Of a stretch of 36,020 nt of DNA, positions 1 to 6,580 are shown one piece after another; position 1 is the stretch's first letter; each line of letters begins with the position of its first letter. The translations under genes and the position numbers were made by a program. Source of the DNA: a virus; the IMG/VR virus record IMGVR_UViG_3300046811_000129, positions 1 through 36,020 of that record; one strand, given 5' to 3'. The notes below the pieces were generated by a model. The model had not been told where the DNA came from. It was given only the letters and a program-made list of their open reading frames with translations, and did not search any database.

Positions 1-127
1 GCTCACGCTCACCAGCTTCCGGAGCCGATCGCGAATTTCCAGATCAATGGGGTGCGCCGCCATCCGGAACCGATCGTAGGACGATCGTGCGCGCCGCGCG
101 TGCCTCTTTTCCATTTGGATATTTTAT
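1..127. repeat. Left copy of 127-bp terminal direct repeat
   Basis: Bases 1-127 are identical to 35894-36020, checked base by base from the GCTCACGCTCACC start to the ATTTTAT end. An exact 127-base overlap is the signature of a circular contig closed by an assembler using k=127. The biological molecule is then circular or circularly permuted. A real packaged terminal repeat of the same length cannot be excluded from sequence alone. Confidence 0.95.
115..126 (-). promoter_or_regulatory. Leftward -10 element for the protease operon
   Basis: On the minus strand a TAAAAT hexamer (126-121) lies 6 bases before an ATG (114-112; repeated at 36007-36005). Transcription would start at or next to that ATG, so the message would be leaderless or nearly so. 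The -35 region is poor: TTGGAA lies 15 bases upstream. The region is clearly AT-rich against a very GC-rich background. Inferred from sequence only. Confidence 0.4.
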
Positions 128-131
128 TCCA

Positions 132-161
132 TTGCGCGGCCTTCCAAGAAGAAATAATAAT
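132..161 (+). promoter_or_regulatory. Rightward promoter of the early operon (XRE gene)
   Basis: TTGCGC (132-137) is followed after 18 bases by AATAAT (156-161), a five-of-six match to the -10 consensus. The XRE start codon is at 170, only 8 bases later, and no Shine-Dalgarno sequence precedes it. The leader would be about two bases. It is divergent to the leftward -10 element at 121-126, so one short region can control both directions. Confidence 0.4.
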
Positions 162-169
162 CGGCGATC

Positions 170-466
170 ATGAGCAGGATTCCGCAGACCCTTCGCGTCC
201 TCCGCGCCGCCCGTGACCTTACGCAACACGGCTTAGCCGAGCGAGCCGGGCTGACGCAAACCCGCTTTTGGCAGATTGAACACGGCAGCGGCGCGCCCCT
301 CCGGACGCACGAGCGCGAGCAGATCGCCCGCGTGCTCGAGGTCAAGCCGTCGGCGATTGCGTGGCCGCTGATGACGCCGACCGCGCTGCAGACGGAACGC
401 GCGCAGCGGGAGAAAACCCGCCGCGCGCGGGGGGCGGCGATCGCCCACGAGGCGGAGCCCGCATGA
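170..466 (+). CDS. XRE-family HTH transcriptional regulator
   Basis: 98-aa protein whose residues 5-65 form a Cro/C1-type helix-turn-helix. The visible pattern is LRVLRAARDLTQHGLAERAG, then LTQTRFWQIEHGSG, then an ARVLEVKPSAIAW tail, as in XRE family DNA-binding domains. It should bind operators near the divergent promoter region at 115-169, as repressor or activator of the early operon it heads. The start ATG has no Shine-Dalgarno sequence and sits directly behind a -10-like element, which suggests a leaderless message. The stop overlaps the next start as ATGA. The fold is clear; the direction of regulation is inferred. Confidence 0.8.
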   Translation: MSRIPQTLRVLRAARDLTQHGLAERAGLTQTRFWQIEHGSGAPLRTHEREQIARVLEVKPSAIAWPLMTPTALQTERAQREKTRRARGAAIAHEAEPA

Positions 467-732
467 CCCCCGTCGAGGCGGTCGTCGACTCGGCCTGTTC
501 CGCGGCGCTCGCGCGCGCCAAGGCCGGGGAATTGCTCGAGCCGCTCGACCTGATGGCGATTTTTCACCTCAGACCGTCGCGCTTCTACGAGCTGAAGAAG
601 CGCGGCGAGTTCGATCGGTTCCTCGTCGACCGCCCGATCAGTCGCGCGGCGTACTCGGGTCTGCGCGTGTATCGCTATGTGACCGCCGACGACGATCAGC
701 CGGCCTTCGGCCGCAGGCGAGGCGTCCAGTGA
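463..732 (+). CDS. Small excisionase-like HTH protein
   Basis: 89-aa protein. Residues about 24-55 (LLEPLDLMAIFHLRPSRFYE, then LKKRGEFDRFLV) resemble the short winged HTH of excisionase and MerR-N-type proteins: a first helix, then a recognition helix with Arg, Tyr and Lys, followed by a wing containing VYRYV. A role as DNA-binding regulator or directionality factor is inferred. It starts at 463 by ATGA overlap with the XRE gene and ends in a TGATG overlap with the next gene, so the three are probably translationally coupled. No integrase was found, so a true excisionase role is uncertain. Confidence 0.6.
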   Translation: MTPVEAVVDSACSAALARAKAGELLEPLDLMAIFHLRPSRFYELKKRGEFDRFLVDRPISRAAYSGLRVYRYVTADDDQPAFGRRRGVQ

Positions 733-1004
733 TGCCGACGAGCTCGAACTACCTCTGTGGGTGCGGCCGGTTCCTGCGCGTCAAGCAGAACAGCGTCACC
801 GTCGAAGAGCAGCTCGAGGACGGCTCGCCGTACAAGCTCTGGGACGCGGATCTGCTCGAGTGCGTCGAGTGCGGCGTCGAGATCATCGCCGGCTTTGGCG
901 CGGCGCCGATCGCCGAACACTACCAGCCGACGTACGCCGACCAGCGGGCCCGCCTGGCGCCGATCTATCCCGGCCGTTGCCGGCCCGAGCCGGAGGTCGC
1001 GTGA
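732..1004 (+). CDS. Cys-rich small phage protein, possible zinc ribbon
   Basis: 90-aa protein of unknown function. An N-terminal CGCG (residues 9-12) and a later CVECG (about residues 45-49) could make a four-cysteine zinc-binding knuckle, as in many small phage proteins. The intervening segment is acidic. The ATG at 732 overlaps the preceding TGA (TGATG); a GTG three bases earlier would add one Met. It is coupled to the membrane peptide that follows through a GTGA overlap. No family is recognised with certainty. Confidence 0.65.
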   Translation: MPTSSNYLCGCGRFLRVKQNSVTVEEQLEDGSPYKLWDADLLECVECGVEIIAGFGAAPIAEHYQPTYADQRARLAPIYPGRCRPEPEVA

Positions 1005-1150
1005 TCTTCGTCGTCGCCGTCGCCACGCTCGTCGCCGTCGTGCTCGTCGGCGGCGTGGCCTGGCTGATGGTGCAGGATGCGAAAGCCGACGATCGCGTCT
1101 CGATGGCGTGGCGGGATGAGCACTCGCGCGACGGGAGGCACGATGGCTGA
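1001..1150 (+). CDS. Single-span membrane microprotein
   Basis: 49-aa protein starting at GTG 1001, which overlaps the previous TGA as GTGA. Residues 1-23 (VIFVVAVATLVAVVLVGGVA and on) form one transmembrane helix, followed by a short hydrophilic, charged tail ending in HDG. Its function is not known. It lies in the early operon among Cys-rich small proteins, so it could be a host-takeover or superinfection-related membrane peptide, but that is only a guess. Support comes from the tight overlap with both neighbours and the clear hydrophobic helix. Confidence 0.55.
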   Translation: MIFVVAVATLVAVVLVGGVAWLMVQDAKADDRVSMAWRDEHSRDGRHDG

Positions 1151-1346
1151 CGACACCCTGACGCCCGAGTCCGCAGCCTGCGAGCTGTGCGGCGACGCCG
1201 ACGGCGCGCTCTTCCTGCACGCGCGCTGTCACCCGTCCGCGCCGCTGCGCGCCCGCAAGGAGGGCGACGTGCTGATCCTGTCGTGCTATCTGCCGACGTG
1301 CGGGCGGGAAGTCGCACGCCTGCACCTGGCGGGGGAGGGGGAATAA
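1143..1346 (+). CDS. Small four-Cys zinc-ribbon-like protein
   Basis: 67-aa protein starting at ATG 1143, overlapping the end of the preceding gene by 8 bases. CELCG (residues 14-18), a CH pair (about 29-30) and a C..C.R pattern (about residues 49-54) suggest a zinc ribbon. Such small Zn-binding proteins are common in phage early operons and often have no known role. It is followed by a strong GGGGGAGGGGG-type ribosome-binding site for the RecT-like gene. Function unknown. Confidence 0.6.
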   Translation: MADDTLTPESAACELCGDADGALFLHARCHPSAPLRARKEGDVLILSCYLPTCGREVARLHLAGEGE

Positions 1347-1348
1347 CG

Positions 1349-2191
1349 ATGGCTGAGACCCCTGAGAGGGCTGATAGGGCTGATAGGGTTGAGACCCCTG
1401 AGCGGCCCGAGACCCCGACGACCGCCCTGCAGCCGGCCGCGCCGGCGTCGAAGACGCCCGCGCGCATCGGCGTCGCGCCGACCACGCTTGACGAAGGCTG
1501 GCGCCTGGCCCAGATGATGGCGAAATCGGATCTCGTCCCGAAAGCCTTCCGCGGCCACCCGGAGGACGTGCTCGTCGCGATTCAACTCGGCACCGAGATC
1601 GGCTTCGCGCCGATGCAGGCGCTCCAGAGCGTGGCCGTGATCAACGGCCGGCCGTCGGTGTGGGGCGACGGGTTCCTCGCGCTGATCATGGGCTCGGCGC
1701 TCTACCGCGACCACGACGAGTACTACGAGGTCGACGGCCAGCGCGTCGAGGGCCTCACCGCCGACACGCTGAAGAAGGACACCACCGCTGCGGTCTGCAC
1801 GTTCTACCGGCGCGGCAAGCCGGAGCCGGTCACGCGCCGCTTCACGGTGGGGCAAGCGAAGAAGGCGCTCCTCCTCGACAAGCGCGACACGCCGTGGATC
1901 ACCTACCCGGATCGGATGCTGCTGATGCGGGCGCGCTCCTGGGCGGGCCGCGATTGCTTTCCTGACCTGCTGCGCGGGATTCGCACCGCCGAAGAAGCCC
2001 TCGACGAACGCGAGGTGCTCGACGCGCCCCTCGTGCGCGAGGTCAAGCGCGTGTCGGAAACTTCCTTAGCTAAGGATCTACCGGCACGGGAAGTCGAGCC
2101 GCCCCCTGCGGTTGCCGAGCGCGTCGACGAGACGACCGGCGAGATCCTGCCGCCGCTCACCGCGGCCGACATCCCCTTCGGTGGCCGATGA
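1349..2191 (+). CDS. recT: RecT-like single-strand annealing protein
   Basis: 280-aa protein matching the RecT-type annealing family seen in many phages. After a Pro/Thr-rich linker (residues 1-47) comes the family block GWRLAQMMAKSDLVPKAFRG (50-69), then PEDVLVAIQLGTEIGFAPMQ (71-90) and the VINGRPSVWGDGFLA region (97-111). RecT proteins coat single-stranded DNA and anneal homologous strands, usually with an exonuclease partner; the nuclease at 2564 fits. The start is set by a purine-rich ribosome-binding site ending at 1341. The linker DNA has two copies of GAGACCCCTGAG (1355 and 1390) and a tandem GGGCTGATA, signs of slippage in the non-conserved N-terminus. Confidence 0.82.
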   Translation: MAETPERADRADRVETPERPETPTTALQPAAPASKTPARIGVAPTTLDEGWRLAQMMAKSDLVPKAFRGHPEDVLVAIQLGTEIGFAPMQALQSVAVINGRPSVWGDGFLALIMGSALYRDHDEYYEVDGQRVEGLTADTLKKDTTAAVCTFYRRGKPEPVTRRFTVGQAKKALLLDKRDTPWITYPDRMLLMRARSWAGRDCFPDLLRGIRTAEEALDEREVLDAPLVREVKRVSETSLAKDLPAREVEPPPAVAERVDETTGEILPPLTAADIPFGGR

Positions 2192-2346
2192 TCGTCTCGC
2201 ACTATTGCGACTGGGACGCGCCCGGCCAACGCCTCGTGCGCGCGCTCTGCGGCCTCCTCATCCGCCGCCACGAACACGCGAACGCGCCGACGTGCCCCAC
2301 GTGCGCGAAGCTGCTCGCCGCGCGCGAGGCCGAGGTCGGGCCATGA
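2188..2346 (+). CDS. Short CxxC protein between recT and its nuclease
   Basis: 52-aa protein starting in an ATGA overlap with the recT stop. It begins MIVSHYCDWDAPGQRLVRAL and has a CPTCAKLLAA motif near residue 36 that could form half of a zinc knuckle, with C7 and nearby His residues as possible further ligands. The function is unknown. It is retained as a real gene because it overlaps both neighbours by exactly four bases (ATGA at 2188 and 2343), the same pattern as the rest of the operon. Confidence 0.5.
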   Translation: MIVSHYCDWDAPGQRLVRALCGLLIRRHEHANAPTCPTCAKLLAAREAEVGP

Positions 2347-2567
2347 GACATCAGACGCGCGACGAATTCGAGCAGTTCTTACAGCGCAACATCACCGGCC
2401 AGTACGGCGGCGCCCCGATGATCTTCGTCTCGCCGCCGTGGACGATCGTGCCGTGTGCGTGCGGCGACATTAACTGCCGCGGGTGGCGGGTTGTGACGAA
2501 GATTACGGCGGCCTGCCCCACGTGCGGGCACCCGGTGCCGGCGGCGAGCGGGAGCGTCCCGGCATGA
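2343..2567 (+). CDS. Small CxC/CxxC zinc-ribbon-like phage protein
   Basis: 74-aa protein. The pattern CACGDINCRGWRV (about residues 38-50) followed by CPTCGHPVP (about 57-65) provides enough Cys and His residues for a zinc ribbon. ATGA overlaps join it to the genes on either side, including the PD-(D/E)XK nuclease that follows. Its position between recT and the exonuclease suggests a recombination or replication accessory role, but no biochemical function is known to me for this family. Confidence 0.55.
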   Translation: MRHQTRDEFEQFLQRNITGQYGGAPMIFVSPPWTIVPCACGDINCRGWRVVTKITAACPTCGHPVPAASGSVPA

Positions 2568-3211
2568 GCCTGACCTTCTTCGCGGCCGATCACACCTACG
2601 AGCTCGACGGCGCGCGCGTGCCGTCCGTCACGGGCGTGCTGCACCGTGCGGGCCTGATCGATTTCTCGCACGTCCCGCCGTCCATCCTCGCCACGGCCCT
2701 CGAGCGCGGGCGCGTCGTCCACCAGGCGATCCACTTCTGGAACGAGCGCGACCTCGACGTCGCCGACTTCGACCGCGCCTTCCCCGAGTGCGCGCCGTAT
2801 CTGCACGGCTGGATCACGTTCACCGAGCAACGCCGCTTCGTGCCGGTGCTCAACGAGTGCCGCGTCGCCTCGCGCCGCCATCGCGTCGCGGGCACCCTCG
2901 ACTGCCTCGGGCTGCTCGACGGCTCCGCGGTGCTGCTCGACTTCAAGACGGGCCGCCCGGAGGACGTCGCCGCCGATCTCCAGACCGCCGCCTATCACGC
3001 CCTGGCGGTCGAGTGGGCCGAGGAGGACGACGCCCTGGCGCGGTTCCTGGGGACGCATCCCGTGGTGCGGCGGTTTGCGGTGCAGCTGCGCAAGGACGCG
3101 ACGTTTCGCGTCGAGGCCTACGCCGACCCGCGCGATTTTCGGGATTTTCTCACGCTCGTCGCCGCGCAACAGATCGTCGCGCGCCGCGGGCGATCGGAGG
3201 TGGCCGCATGA
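2564..3211 (+). CDS. PD-(D/E)XK nuclease, likely RecT-partner exonuclease
   Basis: 215-aa protein with the RecB/Cas4-type PD-(D/E)XK nuclease core. ERGRVVHQAI (48-57) gives the early helix with H53. The active site is GTLD (110-113, D113) and LLDFKTG (124-130, D126 and K128). It is followed by the QTAAYHALA motif (140-148, Q140 and Y144). Such enzymes degrade one strand from DNA ends and expose single strands for a RecT-type annealase; gene recT lies 370 bases upstream. It starts by ATGA overlap. A second nuclease of the same superfamily is at 11847. Exonuclease rather than endonuclease activity is inferred from context. Confidence 0.82.
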   Translation: MSLTFFAADHTYELDGARVPSVTGVLHRAGLIDFSHVPPSILATALERGRVVHQAIHFWNERDLDVADFDRAFPECAPYLHGWITFTEQRRFVPVLNECRVASRRHRVAGTLDCLGLLDGSAVLLDFKTGRPEDVAADLQTAAYHALAVEWAEEDDALARFLGTHPVVRRFAVQLRKDATFRVEAYADPRDFRDFLTLVAAQQIVARRGRSEVAA

Positions 3212-3888
3212 CCGCCGTCGTCGACTTCAATCAGCCCGGCACCGTGCAGGCGGTCGGCGGTGAGCTCGCGGCCGATACCTCCGCGCTCGTCGCGCGCGTC
3301 GGCGCGGTGCAGGTCGGCGACCGCGCCTCGCTCGAGCAAGCCGTCCTCGACCGGCAGGCCATCGGCGAGTCGGTCAAGCGCGTGCAGGCGTTCTTCGAAC
3401 CGTTCAAATCGAGCGCCTACAAGCTGCATCGGATGCTCTGCGACCGCGAGAACGAGATCCTCGGCCCGCTGCTGCGGCTCGACCAGGCGATGCGCAACGG
3501 CATCTCGGCGTTCAAGGCCGCGGAGGACCGTGCGCGCCAGCAGCGCGAACGCGAGGAGAGTGAGCGCCGCCGCCGCGAGGATGAGGACCGCGCGGCCCTC
3601 GAAGCGGCCGCGCTCGAAGCCGCCGGCGATCACGCGCTCGCGGCGGCCGTTGTGGAGGAGGCGCTCGCCGCACCCGCGCCGGTCGTGGTGCTGCCGGACA
3701 CGACGAAGGGCGTCGACGGCTTGAAGTTCACGCGGCGCTGGTTGTGGCGCCCGACCAACGCGGCCCTCGTGCCGCGAGAGTTTCTGTGTCTCGACGAGAA
3801 AAAAATCGGCGCCTACGTGCGCGCGATGAAGGGGAGCGGGGCGATCCCCGGTCTCGAGATCTACTGCGTGGACGACCCGGTACGGTGA
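3208..3888 (+). CDS. Coiled-coil phage protein of recombination operons
   Basis: 226-aa protein of a family often found beside phage Rec genes, function unknown. Residues about 60-125 include a long charged coiled coil (RARQQREREESERRRREDED). A conserved C-terminal domain then contains KFTRRWLWRPTNAALVPREF and DEKKIGAYVRAMKGSGAIPG, and ends with EIYCVDDPVR. The family signature as I know it is this C-terminal block, with a basic-aromatic start, an LVPREY-like motif and a DEKKI helix. It is coupled to the nuclease gene (ATGA at 3208). A role in handling recombination intermediates is a guess by association. Confidence 0.65.
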   Translation: MTAVVDFNQPGTVQAVGGELAADTSALVARVGAVQVGDRASLEQAVLDRQAIGESVKRVQAFFEPFKSSAYKLHRMLCDRENEILGPLLRLDQAMRNGISAFKAAEDRARQQREREESERRRREDEDRAALEAAALEAAGDHALAAAVVEEALAAPAPVVVLPDTTKGVDGLKFTRRWLWRPTNAALVPREFLCLDEKKIGAYVRAMKGSGAIPGLEIYCVDDPVR

Positions 3889-3892
3889 GGGC

Positions 3893-4243
3893 ATGACACG
3901 GATGACCGGCCTCTATTGGTGGATCGATCGCTGGCGCACGAGCACCGCGTTTCGCGAGATGACGCTCGAGGAGCAGGGCGCCTATCGCAACCTGCTCGAC
4001 GAGGCGAGTCTGTGCGGCGGCGCGTTGCCGGATGACGAGCGCATTCTGGCGCGGGCGTGCGGCGACGCGACCCGCTGGCCGGCGGTGCGCGAGCGCGTGC
4101 TCGCGAAGTTCACGCGCACGGCGACGGGCTGGCACAACGAGACGCTCGACGCCGTGCTCCGTGAATCGCGCGTCCGGGCGAAACGCCAGCGGCGCTATCG
4201 GACCGGCAAGGGGAACGGGAAGGAGCACACGGCGCGTCACTGA
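3893..4243 (+). CDS. DUF1376 protein, C-terminus removed by in-frame TGA
   Basis: 116-aa protein. GLYWWIDRWRTSTAFREMTL, then EEQGAYRNLLDEASLCGGAL and PDDERILARACGD, are the hallmark of the DUF1376 family, which lies in phage replication modules and is often thought to act in replication initiation. The TGA at 4241-4243 lies inside the first unit of a 12-bp repeat array. The same frame stays open for another 88 codons to a TGA at 4508-4510 that overlaps the next start as ATGA. The full-length gene was therefore probably 3893-4510 (205 codons) and has been truncated by one base change. Start ATG 3893; a second ATG is at 3902. Confidence 0.8.
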   Translation: MTRMTGLYWWIDRWRTSTAFREMTLEEQGAYRNLLDEASLCGGALPDDERILARACGDATRWPAVRERVLAKFTRTATGWHNETLDAVLRESRVRAKRQRRYRTGKGNGKEHTARH

Positions 4244-4402
4244 GGGCATAACGGCGACCGTAACGGCGGGCATAACGACTGGCGTAACGGCGACCGTAAC
4301 GGCGACCGTCACGACACGCGTCACGGAGGGCGTCACGCGATGCATAACGGCGACCGTAACGGCGGGCATAACGACTGGCGTAACGACCACCGTAACGAGA
4401 GG
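4235..4402 (+). repeat. 12-bp coding minisatellite, 14 units
   Basis: Fourteen consecutive 12-base units follow the pattern CGTAACGGCGAC, with variants starting CATAAC or CGTCAC. Units 2-4 (4247-4282) are identical over 36 bases to units 10-12 (4343-4378), showing a higher-order duplication. Unit 1 (CGTCACTGAGGG) and unit 8 (CGTCACGGAGGG) differ by one base, and that base makes the stop codon. In the DUF1376 frame the units encode Arg/His-Asn-Gly-Asp tetrapeptides, a type of hydrophilic C-terminal tract I associate with this family. Confidence 0.93.
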
Positions 4403-4510
4403 GCACCTCTGGATCTGGATCAAGAACGTACGTACGAAAAACAAGAACAGGGCGGCGCCCGTAGGGCGAGCCGCCCTAGTTCGTGGATGGGCCTGTGGTA
4501 CTTCGTATGA
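4244..4510 (+). pseudogene. In-frame C-terminal continuation of the DUF1376 gene
   Basis: This stretch has no stop for 88 codons in the same frame as the upstream DUF1376 gene. It encodes the tetrapeptide repeats (NGDRNGGHNDWR and similar) followed by a tail with LDLDQERTYEKQEQGG and GLWYFV at the end. Its terminal TGA (4508-4510) overlaps the ATG of the next gene, the coupling used all along this operon, which supports this as the original gene end. It is expressed only if the TGA at 4241 is read through, if translation restarts (an in-frame ATG lies at 4340), or if the base is a sequencing or population variant. Confidence 0.6.
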
Positions 4511-5088
4511 CTGAGGCCGATTTCGGCACCTTCGATCGCGCCTTTCGGCGCGTCTGCGGTGCCTTCCGGCTACGGGTCAAAGCGACGGCGGTGGAGGAGT
4601 TGAGCCGCACCTATTTCCGCATTCTGGAGCACGCGCCGCTGGACGAAGTCCTGACGGCGGGGAAGGCCTGCGTGGCGTCGTGCCGCACGTTTCCGAAGCC
4701 CGCCGAGTGGCTGCAGGCGCTGCCGGTGCCGCCCGCCGCGGCGGCGCACGCCGACACGCGCGTGATGGCGACCACCGAGCGCGAGGACTATGCGCGCGCG
4801 GAAGCGCTGCGCTACGAGGACGCGCCCTGCGGCTGCTTGCTCTGCCAGGAGGCGGACGTCACCCACCGCCCGCTGCGCTTCGTGCCCGACGAGATCCTCG
4901 GCGTGCTCGACAAAGCGATCGATACCGTGCGCAACCGCGTCGTCGTGACCGGGCATTGGGCGCACGGCGCCGAGCTCGGCCGCTGGTACGCCGCGCGGGA
5001 TGCGTTCTACGCGAGCGCGCCGCGGCACACGCGACTGGCGCGCGCGCTGTTGGTGCTGGTGAGTCGTGAACCGGGCGAGGACGGCTGA
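4507..5088 (+). CDS. Possible helicase-loader-like replication protein
   Basis: 193-aa protein. The N-terminal 80 residues are helical and end in CRTFPKPAEWLQAL (about residues 58-71). This resembles the FPKPAE/L signature at the end of the first domain of phage helicase loader or inhibitor proteins and of replisome organisers. The middle carries CGCLLCQE (about 106-113), a possible metal site. It follows DUF1376, another replication-module family. The start at 4507 is chosen from the ATGA overlap with the DUF1376 extension; a GTG at 4483 is possible. The assignment is weak and the gene could simply be an unknown early protein. Confidence 0.45.
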   Translation: MTEADFGTFDRAFRRVCGAFRLRVKATAVEELSRTYFRILEHAPLDEVLTAGKACVASCRTFPKPAEWLQALPVPPAAAAHADTRVMATTEREDYARAEALRYEDAPCGCLLCQEADVTHRPLRFVPDEILGVLDKAIDTVRNRVVVTGHWAHGAELGRWYAARDAFYASAPRHTRLARALLVLVSREPGEDG

Positions 5089-5318
5089 TGAAGATCTATC
5101 AGGACTCCCGGAACCTCAGCGCGTGCCGATCGTGCGGCGCGCCGATCGAGTGGGCCGAGACGGCGAAAGGCAAACGGATGCCGTTCAACCCGCCAATCGT
5201 CACCGTGCCGGCGCTGATGCCGGTGATCGTCGACGGCCGCGTCGTCGAGGACATCGACCCGGCGACCGTCTCGCATTTCGCGACGTGCCCCGACGCGCAG
5301 GACTGGCGGCGTCGCTGA
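5088..5318 (+). CDS. Small zinc-binding-type phage protein
   Basis: 76-aa protein of a type common beside phage resolvase genes. CRSCGAPIEWAETAKGKRMP (residues 13-32) is followed by SHFATCPDAQDWR near the end. Together they give a Cx2C pair and a downstream HxxxC pair able to hold one zinc. The conserved GKRMP after the first pair is typical of these proteins as I recall them; their function is unknown. TGATG overlaps join it to the gene before it and to rusA after it. Confidence 0.65.
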   Translation: MKIYQDSRNLSACRSCGAPIEWAETAKGKRMPFNPPIVTVPALMPVIVDGRVVEDIDPATVSHFATCPDAQDWRRR

Positions 5319-5791
5319 TGCTGCGCTTCACGGTCTACGGCGAGGCGCAACCGCAGGGCAGCGCGAAGGCGTTCATCCCGAAAGGCTGGGCGCGGCCGGT
5401 CATCACCAGCGACAACCGATCGCTCCGATCGTGGCGACAGCTCGTCGCCGACGGCGCCAACCAGGCGCTCGGGGCGTTGTCGCCAGTCGAGCGCGCGCTG
5501 CTCGTCGAGGGCGTGCGCCTGTCGATCGCGTTCTACCTGCCGCGGCCCAAAAGTCTGCCGAAGCGCGCGACGGCGCACACAAAGAAACCCGACCTCGACA
5601 AGCTGGTGCGCAGCTGCTGCGACTCGCTGACTGCAATTGTGTTTCGCGACGACAGCCAGGTCTGCGAGCTCGTGGCGGTGAAGCACTACGCGGCCGACCA
5701 GCAGCCGCCGCGCGTGGACATCTGCGTCGAGCCGACGGCGGGGACGGTGCCGCTCGTGCGCGATCAACCGTTGTTCGCGGGGATGCGGTGA
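5318..5791 (+). CDS. rusA: RusA-family Holliday junction resolvase
   Basis: 157-aa protein with the RusA fold signature. An N-terminal VYGEAQPQGSAKAF strand is followed by the acidic catalytic block KKPDLDKLVRSCCDSL (89-104, D92 and D94) and FRDDSQV (109-115, D111 and D112). RusA enzymes are homodimeric endonucleases that cut four-way DNA junctions symmetrically, here presumably resolving RecT-dependent recombination intermediates before packaging. The length is slightly above the usual 120-140 aa. Start ATG overlaps the preceding stop (TGATG). Confidence 0.88.
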   Translation: MLRFTVYGEAQPQGSAKAFIPKGWARPVITSDNRSLRSWRQLVADGANQALGALSPVERALLVEGVRLSIAFYLPRPKSLPKRATAHTKKPDLDKLVRSCCDSLTAIVFRDDSQVCELVAVKHYAADQQPPRVDICVEPTAGTVPLVRDQPLFAGMR

Positions 5792-5882
5792 GGGCGTGGG
5801 CTCGTACCGGGACGGCATCGGGGTGCGTCGGTGCGCGGCGTGTTGGCAGCCGTGGCCGTGTAGCTGTGTGAAAGGGGAGGCG

Positions 5883-6296
5883 ATGGCGAAGAAGGTGACG
5901 AAGGCGAAGCGCGTCAACGGACGGGTCAACACGTTCAAAGCCAACGGCGGCATCGCGGAATCGCGCGAGGTCGCGCCGCCGCGTCGCGGCCGCGGCCGTC
6001 CGCGCCAGCCGGATCTGCCGGGCACCGACGATCGCCGCCTGCAACCGCTCGACGATCTCGCCGCCGCCTACGCGGACGTGCGCGACCGGCGCATCGACCT
6101 GACCCGCGAAGAGGGCGAGCTGAAGGCCCGCGCGATCGCGCTGATGCACCAGTTCCAGAAAACGATCTACAAGCACGACGGGATCGAGATCCGCCTGGTC
6201 GCGGGCACCGAGGACGTCAAAGTGAAGGTCAAGGGCCGGCAGGCGACGGACCACGAGGCCGACGAGGCCGTCGAGATCGCCGAGGCGCAGCCGTGA
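5883..6296 (+). CDS. Basic-start small phage protein, unknown function
   Basis: 137-aa protein. It begins with a Lys-rich segment (MAKKVTKAKRVNGRVNTFKA). A basic, proline-containing RRGRGRPRQPDLPG segment follows, then a helical region about residues 55-95 (AYADVRDRRIDLTREEGELK) and a compact domain with KHDGIEIRLVAGTEDVKVKV. The start at 5883 has a strong AAAGGGGAGG upstream. However, the frame is open back to GTG 5796, four bases after rusA. That extension would add 29 residues with a CAACWQPWPCSC metal-site-like motif and fairly good codon bias. Either start is possible. Confidence 0.6.
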   Translation: MAKKVTKAKRVNGRVNTFKANGGIAESREVAPPRRGRGRPRQPDLPGTDDRRLQPLDDLAAAYADVRDRRIDLTREEGELKARAIALMHQFQKTIYKHDGIEIRLVAGTEDVKVKVKGRQATDHEADEAVEIAEAQP

Positions 6297-6580
6297 CGCC
6301 GTACGAGCCGCCCAACGGCATAGCGGATCTGGTCTGGCTGCTGCAGCACTGTACGCCCGACGAGGCGGCCCGCGTGCTCGCGCTCACGTTCCGCGACTGC
6401 GCGGCTGCGGCTCTGCTGCAGGACGTCCGCCTGCACGTCGCCGCGCCCACGCTCCTCGCCGCGTGCAAAGCGGCGCTCGCGACTGCCGAGACCGGCCGCG
6501 CGCTCGACTGGCCCGCGCTGACCGCCGCGGTCGCGCAGGCCGAGCCGACCGAACGCCCCGACGCGATGGTGCCCGTATGA
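6293..6580 (+). CDS. Small Ala/Leu-rich helical protein
   Basis: 95-aa, mostly helical protein of unknown function. It starts at GTG 6293 in a GTGA overlap with the previous stop and ends in an ATGA overlap with the next start. Residues about 8-70 are amphipathic helices (LVWLLQHCTPDEAARVLALT and later segments), and there is no visible catalytic motif or membrane span. It is part of the coupled early operon; nothing more specific can be supported. Confidence 0.55.
   Translation: MTPYEPPNGIADLVWLLQHCTPDEAARVLALTFRDCAAAALLQDVRLHVAAPTLLAACKAALATAETGRALDWPALTAAVAQAEPTERPDAMVPV

Noticed and set aside
4241-4243. Genome-wide TGA recoding to explain the DUF1376 stop
   Set aside because: Many genes here end in TGA with ATGA or TGATG overlaps, so TGA is a normal stop codon in this genome.
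4235-4402. CRISPR array
   Set aside because: Units are 12-bp head-to-tail repeats with no spacers; this is a coding minisatellite.
4032-4514. Frame across the 12-bp array encoding Thr-Val/Ile-Thr-Ala repeats
   Set aside because: It overlaps the DUF1376 domain out of frame and runs into the next gene; the Asn-Gly-Asp-Arg frame is in phase with DUF1376 and ends in an ATGA coupling, so it is the better reading.
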